From assembly GCA_900539655.1 (NCBI GenBank), contig UQCR01000041.1:1-50818 (forward strand): 50,818 nt of DNA. The letters run 5' to 3'. A program made the translations under genes and the position numbers. Shown piece by piece: positions 8,295 through 17,128 of this stretch (its first letter is position 1; each line of letters starts with the position of its first letter). Source of the DNA: an uncultured Robinsoniella sp. Its GTDB lineage: Bacteria > Bacillota > Clostridia > Lachnospirales > Lachnospiraceae. The notes beneath the pieces were generated by a model that was given only the letters and a program-made list of their open reading frames with translations, did not search any database and was not told where the DNA came from.

Positions 8295-9101
8295 CTAATC
8301 TTCCATCCACCATCGAAACACGTCTTCTCCGTTCTTCCATTTTGTCTCTTTACCTGCCGCATGAATCGCCACCAGCATTTTTTCAAATGCCCGGATATAG
8401 GCTGCCTTGTACTTCGGAAAGTCTGCAAATTCTTTATATCGGTTTTTGCCAGCCATCGGACACCCTACGCAGCCAACCCTCTTATACCCCATATTGTATA
8501 GCGGATTATAAGACATATGGTTGGAGCGGATATAGTCCCAGATATCCCGGTGCTCCCAGTCAATGATCGGATTCGATACCACACGGCCACGGACTGCACA
8601 CCGTTCTATGATCAGGCGCTTATCATCGTTATCGTTCATTAATGTGATCCGGTTTTCAACCTTCGCCGCTGCCGCTTCTAACTGCCCCCGTTTGGAGCGT
8701 TTCACACTTTCGTCCCAGCGCACCCCGGTAGCAACCATTCTGTCCGGTGTTGTGTTCTCTTTTAGGATTTCACAACAGTAGCGCTGCATCCTCGTGGGCG
8801 GCATCTTCTTTTTGACGATCAACTGCCACATGCTTAGTGCCGGCATATGGATGTAACATGGGACCCCTTTTTCTTTTAAACCTCGAAATTTCTCCCGAAT
8901 GTAATACACAGTATCGGGAGCATCGACTGTTGTATGAGAATTGTGGACCTCAAACTCAACGTTGGACCGTATAAACAAATCCAGAAGCACATCAGAATCC
9001 TTTCCCCCACTGTAAGTACAGATTATGGGGGCATCATAGTACCTCTTTGACATTTCACTTGCTAATTTGATTCGTTCAATGCTTTTCGCCTCTAAATCCA
9101 A
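8295..9101 (-). CDS. PAPS-reductase-family protein
   Basis: A 268-residue phosphoadenosine-phosphosulfate reductase-type protein of the N-type ATP pyrophosphatase superfamily. The P-loop SGGKDSDVLL is at about residues 31-40. Cysteines at QRYCCEI and in GCVGCPMAG near residue 220 could hold an iron-sulfur cluster, as in DndC-like and phage versions. The true assimilatory enzyme is unlikely because no sulfate genes are nearby. Related mobile-element proteins are thought to take part in sulfur or nucleotide modification of DNA. The only start with a possible site is TTG 9101, with a weak GGAAG; a stop lies 15 bases further upstream. The 104 bases after the gene hold no other feature. Confidence 0.8.
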   Translation of the reverse strand: MDLEAKSIERIKLASEMSKRYYDAPIICTYSGGKDSDVLLDLFIRSNVEFEVHNSHTTVDAPDTVYYIREKFRGLKEKGVPCYIHMPALSMWQLIVKKKMPPTRMQRYCCEILKENTTPDRMVATGVRWDESVKRSKRGQLEAAAAKVENRITLMNDNDDKRLIIERCAVRGRVVSNPIIDWEHRDIWDYIRSNHMSYNPLYNMGYKRVGCVGCPMAGKNRYKEFADFPKYKAAYIRAFEKMLVAIHAAGKETKWKNGEDVFRWWMED

Positions 9102-9261
9102 TAACTTCCGAAGAGACTATCGTTTTACATGGCCACAACTTCTTATCCCTCCTTTTGTGTTTCAATTTAGATTTTTATTAAGGAATCCAGAAAACCTTTC
9201 TACTTGAGGGATTGATGTTCTCGTATTCTGTCTTGTTACAATAGCAGACTCTTAAATCCTG

Positions 9262-9591
9262 TTACCTGTAGCTGCCTGTATTTTTTCTAATAGGTATTGT
9301 CTCCTTCCAGGGTTCCATCTCCTGAACCTTATGGATTCTCCCACATATGTCAGATATTCTTTCATACTCGGTGTCTGACTTATCCAATATCTCCAGCAGC
9401 TCCTTAAAATACTTTGAAGCTTCTCCGCAGCCTTTGGAGTTTGTCAGCCACTGATATACTTCCCTGATCCTGTCTTCCGGTGTCTTTTTAGGTTCTTTAT
9501 CGTCCATGCACCCAAAAGTACCAAGGTCATCTACCAGCCTGTTCACGTCCTCCGCCAGACGCTGAATAAAATCATTTGCTTTATCTTCCAT
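9262..9591 (-). CDS. Hypothetical protein, 109 residues
   Basis: A small acidic, mostly helical protein (FIQRLAEDVNRLVDDLG, later YFKELLEILDKSDTEYERI) with no recognised domain, signal peptide or membrane segment. It follows a larger helical protein by about 40 bases, with only a weak AAAGGG ribosome site, so it is probably translated from the same message. The 160 bases between it and the PAPS-reductase-like gene hold no gene I can support. Confidence 0.55.
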   Translation of the reverse strand: MEDKANDFIQRLAEDVNRLVDDLGTFGCMDDKEPKKTPEDRIREVYQWLTNSKGCGEASKYFKELLEILDKSDTEYERISDICGRIHKVQEMEPWKETIPIRKNTGSYR

Positions 9592-9633
9592 AAATTATCA
9601 TTACCCTTTCTCACATTTACAGATTTATGGTTT

Positions 9634-10272
9634 TCAAGTTTCATCGCGCCGCTTAACGCTCTCTTTGATTTCCTGGCGCATTCTTTTTGTATTATTACTG
9701 GGTACGGCGATTGCCGCCGCCTCATCAATGCTCAGATGGTTATATAGGAAAGCTTCTTTTATCGTTCTCATCTGATAACAGTCAAAGTGCTCTTTCGCAT
9801 ATACTGCTACCTGATCATAAGTTAGACCATATTGAAAACCAGATAAGATTTCCTCGATTTGCTCATCATCGAACCGGTTATCCGTAGCCAGTTCCATCTC
9901 CTGGACGCTCCTGCCTATATAAAACCCGTAAAACACTAATTCCATTTGTCTATAATTGTGTTTTCCATCTGCTACAATCCGTATCTTCTGGATATCCAGC
10001 TTCCTTTCCAGCGCTCCGGCAATTGCCCGGACCTCCTCCGATCCGTCTGAATCATGCACAAGACCAATAAGACTATCCAAATCTATACCCATCAAATACG
10101 CTTTGCGCAAAGCATTTATTTTGTTACTATATCCTCCAACCTCCATGATCTTCTTCACCAACTCATAGGGTATCCGGTCAGCAGATAACGCCTCCTCCGC
10201 GATCCGCAGGTTTTCTTTTGATAAGAAGATCTCATTTTTCAGGGTATCCAAAGTTTTGATTTTATCGTCCAT
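9634..10272 (-). CDS. Hypothetical helical-repeat protein
   Basis: A 212-residue protein started at ATG 10272, which has AAGGAGGAG 7 bases upstream; the longer frame would run through a terminator. It is built of repeated helical pairs with a spacing of roughly 40 residues (YELVKKIMEVGGYSNKINALRKAYLMGID, then FYGFYIGRSVQEMELA, then YGLTYDQVAVYAKEHF, then YNHLSIDEAAAIAVPS). Such repeats usually serve protein binding. It is the first gene after the Tad locus terminator and has its own strong ribosome site, so it may begin a new unit. Function unknown. Confidence 0.65.
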   Translation of the reverse strand: MDDKIKTLDTLKNEIFLSKENLRIAEEALSADRIPYELVKKIMEVGGYSNKINALRKAYLMGIDLDSLIGLVHDSDGSEEVRAIAGALERKLDIQKIRIVADGKHNYRQMELVFYGFYIGRSVQEMELATDNRFDDEQIEEILSGFQYGLTYDQVAVYAKEHFDCYQMRTIKEAFLYNHLSIDEAAAIAVPSNNTKRMRQEIKESVKRRDET

Positions 10273-10290
10273 GTCACTCCTCCTTGTATA

Positions 10291-10326
10291 ACAAAAGAGG
10301 AAGATTCCGCGTCTCCCTCTTTTTGT
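10291..10326 (-). terminator. Terminator after the Tad locus
   Basis: On the minus strand AAAAGAGGGAGA pairs with TCTTCCTCTTTT (one mismatch) around a 7-base loop, followed by a T-rich tail. It lies between the secreted-protein gene and the helical-repeat gene, marking the end of the pilus operon. Confidence 0.75.
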
Positions 10327-10353
10327 AACCATTTATTTATTTTGTTCTAACTA

Positions 10354-12066
10354 TTAATCTGGTGCCTGCGGCGAAATATGCCAGTCTGTCCACAGATTTC
10401 CGTTGATTGTCAGGTTATCCGTTAAATTTAAAGATAACATCCCTGACGGCGTCCATGCATCAATCAGCCATGTATACGGTGTGTACCTGCCATCAGGCAT
10501 CCATATAGGTGTAAAATGTGTCCTTCGTTTAAAAGTGCTGTATTGATTTTTCTTAAACTCAAATTTTGACTGTAAGCCCCCTGACATCCGGTCCAATAAT
10601 CGCCAATACTTTTTATATTGGAACTCTGGAAAATAGGTTACTGCATTTTGTGCTCCGGTGACAGCACTGGATTGATTGGTACTGACATTACTGCTGACAG
10701 ATTCATTAAATCCGTAACCGCTCTTTAGCGTTTTTCCACTGGCTGTAGGGGATTTACCGTCTGGCTGGATACGCATTGTTGCGTTCATATTTGCGTGATA
10801 TCTGTCAATATTGAACTTCCACCACCCATGGTCGCACCAGTAGCCATTATTATCACCATTACTATGCCATACCCAATAGGAATACCAATACGGACGCCAT
10901 ATACTCCAGTCAGCGGACGTCTGCTGGTTTTTTGATGGAACTGTTGGCCTCTTATAACTGTCATTACGGTCATCCGCGACCGGATTCGGCGGCGGATTCT
11001 TGTCCAGGTTTACGATTTTGACCCGTATCGTACCTTTGTCTGTACGCCCGCCGCCCTTTACCGTAACTGGAATTTCCATAGTCTGCTCCGTTGACGGTGT
11101 TGTCCACCGGACCCATGCAAGCTGACTGCCACCTTCTGGGTAATATACGTTGCTTACCTTATAATTTCTTCCTTGAATTTTAAATGTCACAGATACTGGG
11201 TGGTCCGGATCACTTTGACCGCCGTTTACGCGGATACTTGTGATAACCTCTGTATTAGTACGGTATTCATAATCAATAGTCGTAACCTCCGGTGATGGTT
11301 CTGGGAGTTCTCCATTAAAACGTATGATTCCAAGTCCCAACGAGGTTTTGATTTCCTGATGGGAACGCAGGCCGTCAGTTGGGCCGTTCCATGCAGGATA
11401 TCCTAAATCAGATTTTTCAAGGAACATTGCAAGGGGTAAATTCTGGAAGGCAACTGAACGCAGCCAAGAATATACCACCCCTCCTGCCACCTCATCGTAT
11501 AACGCTGCTTCGGTTGCTGTCATGGCAACTCTTACTCCCTGCAATGTCACGTAGGCAATCGGCTCTATCATGATCCTGTACTCACCGCTGATAAGTACCT
11601 TAAAATCTATTCCCACATAGCCAGCTATCCCACGCACTGTCTGCTCGTCCGTAAAGTACCGTTTAATTTCTGCAATGCTTGCCGGTCCGAGGCTTTGAGA
11701 ACTTATGATTTTGGGTAATCTCTGTGCTGGTCTTATGTACTGATACCCAGAACCGGAAATACCAATCCCCCGGCCTGATGTATAAGACATTTTGCTCACT
11801 TTTCCAAAATGGAGTCTGATATCAGATGGGCTTTTGTTGGTAAGATCAATAGGCGTGCCTACTACTTTATGGTCGCTTGTGCTGATTACCGACACACGTA
11901 CCCCTTCATCACCTGGGGACCAATAATTTTCCGAAGAACCTTGTCCCATGCTGCCACCTCCGCCGTCCACATTACCTTGCCCTGTCGCATAAGCGGGAAC
12001 CGACATGATCAAAAAACACAGACTGAACAGTGCAATCCCTGTCAGCCATCTTATTCGGCTTTTCAA
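10354..12066 (-). CDS. Large secreted Tad-locus protein
   Basis: About 570 residues, exported. The signal peptide is SRIRWLTGIALFSLCFLIMS with cleavage after AYA, then a Gly-rich linker. The middle contains beta-rich segments (VTTIDYEYRTNTEVITSIRVN, VSVTFKIQGRNYKV). A cluster of Trp and Tyr at about residues 395-430 of the longest frame (SIWRPYWYSYWVWHSN, then CDHGWWKF) is striking and could bind carbohydrate or membrane. No ATG fits: a TTG at 12066 lies downstream of AAGGAG and gives a classical signal peptide, while a TTG at 12090 has no ribosome site. As the last gene of the Tad operon it may be a surface or tip component; this is inferred from position. Confidence 0.65.
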   Translation of the reverse strand: MKSRIRWLTGIALFSLCFLIMSVPAYATGQGNVDGGGGSMGQGSSENYWSPGDEGVRVSVISTSDHKVVGTPIDLTNKSPSDIRLHFGKVSKMSYTSGRGIGISGSGYQYIRPAQRLPKIISSQSLGPASIAEIKRYFTDEQTVRGIAGYVGIDFKVLISGEYRIMIEPIAYVTLQGVRVAMTATEAALYDEVAGGVVYSWLRSVAFQNLPLAMFLEKSDLGYPAWNGPTDGLRSHQEIKTSLGLGIIRFNGELPEPSPEVTTIDYEYRTNTEVITSIRVNGGQSDPDHPVSVTFKIQGRNYKVSNVYYPEGGSQLAWVRWTTPSTEQTMEIPVTVKGGGRTDKGTIRVKIVNLDKNPPPNPVADDRNDSYKRPTVPSKNQQTSADWSIWRPYWYSYWVWHSNGDNNGYWCDHGWWKFNIDRYHANMNATMRIQPDGKSPTASGKTLKSGYGFNESVSSNVSTNQSSAVTGAQNAVTYFPEFQYKKYWRLLDRMSGGLQSKFEFKKNQYSTFKRRTHFTPIWMPDGRYTPYTWLIDAWTPSGMLSLNLTDNLTINGNLWTDWHISPQAPD

Positions 12067-12097
12067 ATTTCGAAATGTTCTCCTTTCCAATGAAAAA

Positions 12098-12120
12098 GCA
12101 CAGCCATAAATAGCTGTGCT
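12098..12120 (-). terminator. Hairpin upstream of the secreted-protein gene
   Basis: A perfect 8-bp stem AGCACAGC/GCTGTGCT with a 7-base loop, followed on the minus strand by five Ts. It lies between the DUF6550-like gene and the secreted-protein gene, so it may attenuate the last gene or release its message. Confidence 0.6.
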
Positions 12121-12185
12121 AAACGATAAGTAAATGATATTCTTGATTTCACTCTATACCCGGTAGGGCGAAGGTTGCCATCTTG

Positions 12186-12776
12186 TTAATCCATGATCCC
12201 GATTTTATTACCATTTTCATAGATGTCACTGTCTTCAATTCCTTCCCCTTCCCCAATGTCATCTATCCAACCGAATCCAGGGGCATATATTTTTCCTGCC
12301 TGTGACTCGCCCTCTGGCGCAGCTCCGGGAACTGTGTCTGTCTCTGGCTGTTGTACTTCATCATGGTTTTCCGGCACAGGCGCACCCTCGACACTCTCCC
12401 CATCTGGTTTCTGATTGGGATTTTTCAATGCTTCTTGATCCGGTGTCTCTGGTTTTGTCACTCTGGGCTGGATATTCTGTACGGGCTGCCCATTATCCTG
12501 ATCCTCCACTTTTCCTTCTTCTGATTCTGACTGTCCCTCTGTGGTTTCCGGTTCTTTCTTTGATTCCTCTTTTTTACTGTCAGTCTCTTCTGGCTTCTTA
12601 TCCAACTCTGACTTTTTTATTTCCGGTTTCACCTCTATTTCTGTAGTCTGGCTCTCTGCCAGCTTATCCTTCGTCTTCTCTGGGCTTTTAAAATTACCGG
12701 CAATCATGACTGCAAGAACAATACAACACACTATGCAGCCCACTATAATCATACCTTTTTTCACTTTATCACTCAT
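12186..12776 (-). CDS. Membrane-anchored charged protein (DUF6550-like)
   Basis: A 196-residue protein with a short cytoplasmic start, one membrane helix (MIIVGCIVCCIVLAVMIAG, residues 9-27) and then a long Glu/Lys/Pro-rich extracellular stalk of low complexity. It ends in a short conserved-looking block, KIYAPGFGWIDDIGEGEG...DIYENGNKIG. This architecture fits the DUF6550 family found beside such Tad loci; I recall the family rather than having compared it. The stalk may span the cell wall. The nearest ribosome site is GGAGAACC before the ATG. It sits between the TadE-like protein and the secreted protein. Confidence 0.7.
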   Translation of the reverse strand: MSDKVKKGMIIVGCIVCCIVLAVMIAGNFKSPEKTKDKLAESQTTEIEVKPEIKKSELDKKPEETDSKKEESKKEPETTEGQSESEEGKVEDQDNGQPVQNIQPRVTKPETPDQEALKNPNQKPDGESVEGAPVPENHDEVQQPETDTVPGAAPEGESQAGKIYAPGFGWIDDIGEGEGIEDSDIYENGNKIGIMD

Positions 12777-12850
12777 ATGGTTCTCCTTCCTGTCTCAATC
12801 ATTTTGTCGCATCAAACATACTACATTTTTCCAATTCTGTCTACCAAATT

Positions 12851-13396
12851 TTAAAAGACTTCAATATATCCTGCCTGAACCTTTAACCTGATCTTCATTT
12901 CGGGCAGACGCTTTCCTGCAAACTGGACTGGTACTTTTAATGTCACGATTGCATCAATCTCAAACCTCTGTTCATTCTCCGGTGTTCCTGGTGCAAGCGG
13001 CGCATTCCGTGCAGTAACGCTTAAATCTGATATGCTGTACTCCAGAACCCCTCCTGTATACTTTACATGCCGCCCGGATTCCACCCTTGTTCCCAGGATT
13101 TTATCCATTTCAGACAGCACATTCCCCTTATCTACACTATACTTGAAACCTCCATTATTGGGCTGGTATCCTCCGCTGTATCCTTCTCTTACCCCGTGAT
13201 ATACATTGGCATAATTATCATTTACCGTTATCATGACAGCTTCCTGTGCGGCGTCCCTTACACCATTGGCAATAATCTTTAGCCGGTAAAATTCCAAAAA
13301 TCCGCACATGATTAACATTAATACCAATGTAACCGCAACCACAAATGGGAAAGAGGAACCACGCTTATCCTTTAAACAGCAAATCAGGCGCTTCAT
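12851..13396 (-). CDS. TadE-like pseudopilin
   Basis: A 181-residue protein beginning with a basic stretch, then RGSSFPFVVAVTLVLMLIMCGFLEFYRLK, the hydrophobic N-terminal segment typical of TadE/TadF-like minor pilins. The remainder is an extracytoplasmic beta-rich domain with YSISDLSVTARNAPLAPG. The position right after DUF4320 and TadC matches Tad loci. Its start overlaps the stop of the DUF4320 gene by four bases, so expression is coupled. It would be anchored in the membrane and help pilus assembly; the exact cleavage site is not clear. Confidence 0.7.
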   Translation of the reverse strand: MKRLICCLKDKRGSSFPFVVAVTLVLMLIMCGFLEFYRLKIIANGVRDAAQEAVMITVNDNYANVYHGVREGYSGGYQPNNGGFKYSVDKGNVLSEMDKILGTRVESGRHVKYTGGVLEYSISDLSVTARNAPLAPGTPENEQRFEIDAIVTLKVPVQFAGKRLPEMKIRLKVQAGYIEVF

Positions 13397-13788
13397 TTAT
13401 GATATACCTCGCTCTTTCCAGTAGCACTAGCCTTTAGAGTGATTGGAAAGTATCCAAAATTTCCAAATAACCCAAGGTCCCGATGTAATGTCAGTTTTAC
13501 AGTAACCTCATGGTTTAACTGGATACCTCCCCTTTGTGACCACTCAACTGTAGGGTTTAATCCCGTTCGCTCCCGAAGTACCTGTTCCCTCCTGGCAGTC
13601 TCGGTTCCAACCCTGCCACTGATTTCTGCCTCCCGGCACAATTCCGTTGCAAACGTGTCCAACTGATTCTTTGCCAGAAAAACCGGGAATACACTGACAG
13701 CTAATGCAATTACAAACATGGCACACAATACCAGTACACAGATATCTATATATCCCTCTCCACGGTTCGTTTTTAATATTTTTTTCAA
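13393..13788 (-). CDS. DUF4320 family pseudopilin
   Basis: A 131-residue protein starting MKKILKTNRGEGYIDICVLVLCAMFVIALAVSV, a short basic leader, the RGEGYID motif and a membrane helix. The same RGEGYID motif occurs in the intact major pilin at 30044-30274, so both are probably cut or recognised by the A24 peptidase of this locus. The rest forms a small extracytoplasmic domain. The family DUF4320 is known from such elements without a defined role; a minor pilin is the best guess. Confidence 0.75.
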   Translation of the reverse strand: MKKILKTNRGEGYIDICVLVLCAMFVIALAVSVFPVFLAKNQLDTFATELCREAEISGRVGTETARREQVLRERTGLNPTVEWSQRGGIQLNHEVTVKLTLHRDLGLFGNFGYFPITLKASATGKSEVYHK

Positions 13789-13828
13789 ATCCCTTGACCT
13801 CCTTTCATGTGGAGTATATGGCTGCCGC

Positions 13829-14704
13829 TTAGAACATCCCTCCTAATGACTTGATGATTTCAAATACAATGATTGCAAGGTAAGTCAGCAAAAAGCACAT
13901 CAGCATGAGAAACGAAAAGACCCTGATCTTAGGCGGTATCTTCTGGGCTTCACTTTTTAATTTCTGCAATTCAATCTGCTTAAAGTCGTGAGCAAGCATC
14001 TGAAAATACACCACACTGTTATCTCCACGCAGAACCCCAATCAATCCCCGGACAACATCAGACAGCATTGGTGAGTTTAACCGCGCCTCAAACCGGGTAA
14101 GTGCCGCCTCATAACTGGATGATCTCATATCTGCCGCAAGGACCCCCAGCTCTTCCCCAAATTCTGTACCGGCATTTTTCCTGAAATTCTCCACCATGGA
14201 AAGCACATCACGGTTATTCTGCAGCTCCTGTTCCAAATTGGCAACAAAACGTGGCAGTTCGTCTTCGATTGATTTTCTTTTTGACTTTAACATCTCGTCT
14301 GCGCGCTGGATTTCCTTAAAGTAAACCATGACTGCCAGAAACACTACAATTGGTGTCAGGAGCGGAAAGAGAAGCAAGCATGGAATGATACCAGCCATCA
14401 GTAAGCCGGCTTTTGTAAGTGCATACGCCTGATATACTTCCGGTGTCATCTTAATCCCTGTTGCTTTCAGCACGTTTTTCATTCGGCTTTTCCGATACTC
14501 ATCCATTCGTATTACATGGGACAGTCTCATGGCTCCCTGCAATATGAACGCATCGAATGCCGCCGATCCTTTTTTATTGTTTCTTCCTGTGTCCAACAAT
14601 GCCTTTTCTGTCTTCATATATGGCACTTTTAGCAAGTCTGCAGCCAAGAAGAACATTCCCAGGAAGAGGAATCCTCCAAATAATAACAGTAATAACACTG
14701 ACAT
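13829..14704 (-). CDS. tadC: TadC-like inner membrane protein
   Basis: A 291-residue type II secretion F-domain protein, the TadC half of the Tad membrane platform. There is one N-terminal helix, a helix pair in the middle (TKAGLLMAGIIPCLLLFPLLTPIVVF region) and a C-terminal helix (SFLMLMCFLLTYLAIIVF). Between them is a cytoplasmic helical F domain (DELPRFVANLEQELQ, SSYEAALTRFEARLNSPML). It would pair with TadB and act with the CpaF ATPase to extrude pilin. The stop of TadB lies four bases before its ATG. Confidence 0.82.
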   Translation of the reverse strand: MSVLLLLLFGGFLFLGMFFLAADLLKVPYMKTEKALLDTGRNNKKGSAAFDAFILQGAMRLSHVIRMDEYRKSRMKNVLKATGIKMTPEVYQAYALTKAGLLMAGIIPCLLLFPLLTPIVVFLAVMVYFKEIQRADEMLKSKRKSIEDELPRFVANLEQELQNNRDVLSMVENFRKNAGTEFGEELGVLAADMRSSSYEAALTRFEARLNSPMLSDVVRGLIGVLRGDNSVVYFQMLAHDFKQIELQKLKSEAQKIPPKIRVFSFLMLMCFLLTYLAIIVFEIIKSLGGMF

Positions 14705-14708
14705 ATCC

Positions 14709-15638
14709 CTACCTCCTGTATTCTAGTGGTTTTGTCAGCCTGACAACGACCGCTGTAGAGACAAAAATGATCGCTGCAGTAATGGCAAGTATCACCTGTC
14801 CCATTGGTGTGTGCATCAAAGTGTCATACCAGCTTTTGTTGAGGAAATAGAGAAGCGGGATATTGCCAATCACAAAGATTGCCATTGTGATAAATTCTTT
14901 CCTCGGCTCTACAATCAAATATTCCAGTTCGGCGTTGACAATACGAATGTCACTTAATTTGGATACGATTGGTGTCAAGGTTGTTTTCAAACTCCTGTCA
15001 TACTGGCAGTCACACAGGGCATCGCACCATTCCTGGAACACATCGTTGTCAATTTTCTGTTTTAACTCTTTTAGCGCCTCATGGACATCTGGATTCACCA
15101 GGTTAATCCGTACAATGAAGTCCTGGAATACCCTCTGGACTGGCGGATTCAAATACTGAATATTTTCCTCTATCGCTGTCAGGATGTCCTCCGTCCGCAG
15201 ATAGCCGGTAGTAATGACGCTTAATGCTGTCTCCAGTTCCGCAGCCACATTCTTTTTATAGCTGCTGGCGGAAAGTATGACATACCAAAAAGGGAAAAAC
15301 ATAAATCCAAGAGCCATCACCGGGGCCAGAAAAAAGTTCCCAATCATGATGGCAGCCGAGGCTCCTACTGCAAACAATACCAAGGCCACCGCACAGATAA
15401 CCGAAAACTGCTTTTCTCGTCCTGTCATTTTTAGTGTCTGTTGAGCCTCAATAATTGCTTTTTTTAAAAATCTGGTCTTTTTCCTTTTTGTTACTGTCTG
15501 TATTTCATTTCTGATATTAGATGGTTCTTTTGACAGGAAACCAAAAAGTCCATCCGTAAATTCCATTGGACGGATCCCAAAAAGGAGAAAACCGCCTACG
15601 ATCAAACCCAAGCAGGCGAAAAGCTGTATACTTGTCAA
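14709..15638 (-). CDS. tadB: TadB-like inner membrane protein
   Basis: A 309-residue protein with an N-terminal membrane helix, a hydrophobic block in residues 75-125, a cytoplasmic F domain (AAELETALSVITTGYLRTEDILTAIEEN) and two C-terminal helices. This is the usual architecture of TadB, the partner of TadC. The start overlaps the CpaF stop by four bases (15635-15638), showing tight translational coupling. Length is normal for the family. Confidence 0.82.
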   Translation of the reverse strand: MTSIQLFACLGLIVGGFLLFGIRPMEFTDGLFGFLSKEPSNIRNEIQTVTKRKKTRFLKKAIIEAQQTLKMTGREKQFSVICAVALVLFAVGASAAIMIGNFFLAPVMALGFMFFPFWYVILSASSYKKNVAAELETALSVITTGYLRTEDILTAIEENIQYLNPPVQRVFQDFIVRINLVNPDVHEALKELKQKIDNDVFQEWCDALCDCQYDRSLKTTLTPIVSKLSDIRIVNAELEYLIVEPRKEFITMAIFVIGNIPLLYFLNKSWYDTLMHTPMGQVILAITAAIIFVSTAVVVRLTKPLEYRR

Positions 15639-17128
15639 GCGTCTTCCCCTCCCTCCCCTTTAGAACGAAATCTGTTAAGGGTTTCCATAGGCATTCCATT
15701 TTCTAACAAACGTTTATAAAGTCCGTCTGAAATGGTATTCATAGCCCGGTGCTTCCCATTTACTACAAAATAGTCTCCCTCCACCTGATTTTCCAAAATT
15801 TCATACTGATATAAAGGACGATATTTCCGTGAGCCGTCCGGTTTAATTTCGCATTCCATGATTTCCATGATCACTCTCTGACGGTTCTCCAACTGTTTAC
15901 AAAAAACTATGATAGGATATGCTTCTGTCACGTACCCCATCAATGTTTCGTCTGACATGTCCACAGCACGCTTGCACAGGGACACCATACGGCGGTATGT
16001 AGCCTCGCATGAATTAGAGTGAATGGTAGTAACCACCGCTACACCGGTTCTTGCAGCTTCCTGGGCGGCATTTGCCTCCGCCCCTCTCATTTCCCCGACC
16101 ACCAGAATATCCGGGTTAAATCGAAGCGCAATATCCAGAAGGGCAATCTGGTCAATTCTCTGCCTGTCATTTTCACTGTCCCTTGTGAGAGTGTGAACAA
16201 CGGAATTTACTACCCGTCCATCATATTCCCTTACCAGGTCCAGCTCACGGCTGCCATTTTCGATTGAAAATATTCTCTTCCTGTCCGGAATTGTGGTAAG
16301 AAGCCAGCCGGCCACCGTTGTCTTCCCGGAACTTGTTGCCCCTGCAACACACACCGAAATTCCATATCGGATACATTCGCTCAAAAAGTCCAGCATTTCT
16401 CCCGTAGCCGTTCCACCTGAAACAAAATCCTCCTTTTTCATACTCTGCGGATTTACGATTCTGATTGAAGCGGCAAGACCTACCTCTTCATCTACAATCG
16501 GAGTTTTTAATACTGCTATACGGATATTTTTAGCCAAAGTCCCCGTTACCACGGGACTTGCATCATCAAGGATAGTTCCTGACACATGGAGCATCCTTCG
16601 GATCACGTTGATAGCATGCGCAGGGCTGTCAAAGTGTTCCTCCAGCTTTTCCGTCCTGCCGCCGCTGTACTGGATTTCGATATCCTTCCAGCTATTGATG
16701 TCTATTTCTTCAACACCTTCTCCAAAAATGTATTTAGTCAAAAAAGAGAACTCAGCCATCTCTGTGTACAGATTGTCAACAAGTTCCTGATTTGACATCC
16801 CTTGGACCGCGACCCGGTTTTCCTGGACATATTTTGTAATGTAGCGCTTCATCTGCCTTTTTATATCATCACTGTTTCCATCCGTCAAAAGTGAACTGTA
16901 TCTGCTGGCAATATGTTCCTGTACCTCCTGCAGCACCGTCGCAAAATCTTTCCCCTCCACGGCTGCAAAAAAGATGTCATCCGCACTCTTATTCACCACT
17001 TCTGCCGGTTCCCTTACAACTGGCTCTGCCGGGGCTGCCTGTGCCGGCATAAGTTCCTGCATCCGTGCGCCCCACTCAGAATTCTTGCCTTCGTTAAATA
17101 CTCCTCGCGTTTTTCTTTCCCCTAACAT
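15635..17128 (-). CDS. cpaF: CpaF/TadA secretion ATPase
   Basis: A 497-residue type II/IV secretion ATPase that powers pilus assembly. An all-helical N-terminal part (after a Pro/Ala-rich linker) leads to the catalytic core with Walker A GATSSGKTT at about residues 263-271 and Walker B VVGEMRGAEA, plus the His-box TTIHSNS. These are the CpaF/TadA hallmarks. GGAGGTATAC precedes ATG 17128, which overlaps the TadZ stop by seven bases. The enzyme looks intact. It could also power other secretion, but the surrounding TadB/C/Z and CpaB genes fix it as a Tad motor. Confidence 0.9.
   Translation of the reverse strand: MLGERKTRGVFNEGKNSEWGARMQELMPAQAAPAEPVVREPAEVVNKSADDIFFAAVEGKDFATVLQEVQEHIASRYSSLLTDGNSDDIKRQMKRYITKYVQENRVAVQGMSNQELVDNLYTEMAEFSFLTKYIFGEGVEEIDINSWKDIEIQYSGGRTEKLEEHFDSPAHAINVIRRMLHVSGTILDDASPVVTGTLAKNIRIAVLKTPIVDEEVGLAASIRIVNPQSMKKEDFVSGGTATGEMLDFLSECIRYGISVCVAGATSSGKTTVAGWLLTTIPDRKRIFSIENGSRELDLVREYDGRVVNSVVHTLTRDSENDRQRIDQIALLDIALRFNPDILVVGEMRGAEANAAQEAARTGVAVVTTIHSNSCEATYRRMVSLCKRAVDMSDETLMGYVTEAYPIIVFCKQLENRQRVIMEIMECEIKPDGSRKYRPLYQYEILENQVEGDYFVVNGKHRAMNTISDGLYKRLLENGMPMETLNRFRSKGEGGEDA

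Noticed and set aside
12302..12646. Plus-strand frame opposite the membrane-anchored charged protein
   Set aside because: It is the complement of a Glu/Lys/Pro-rich stalk, which keeps several frames open by composition alone.
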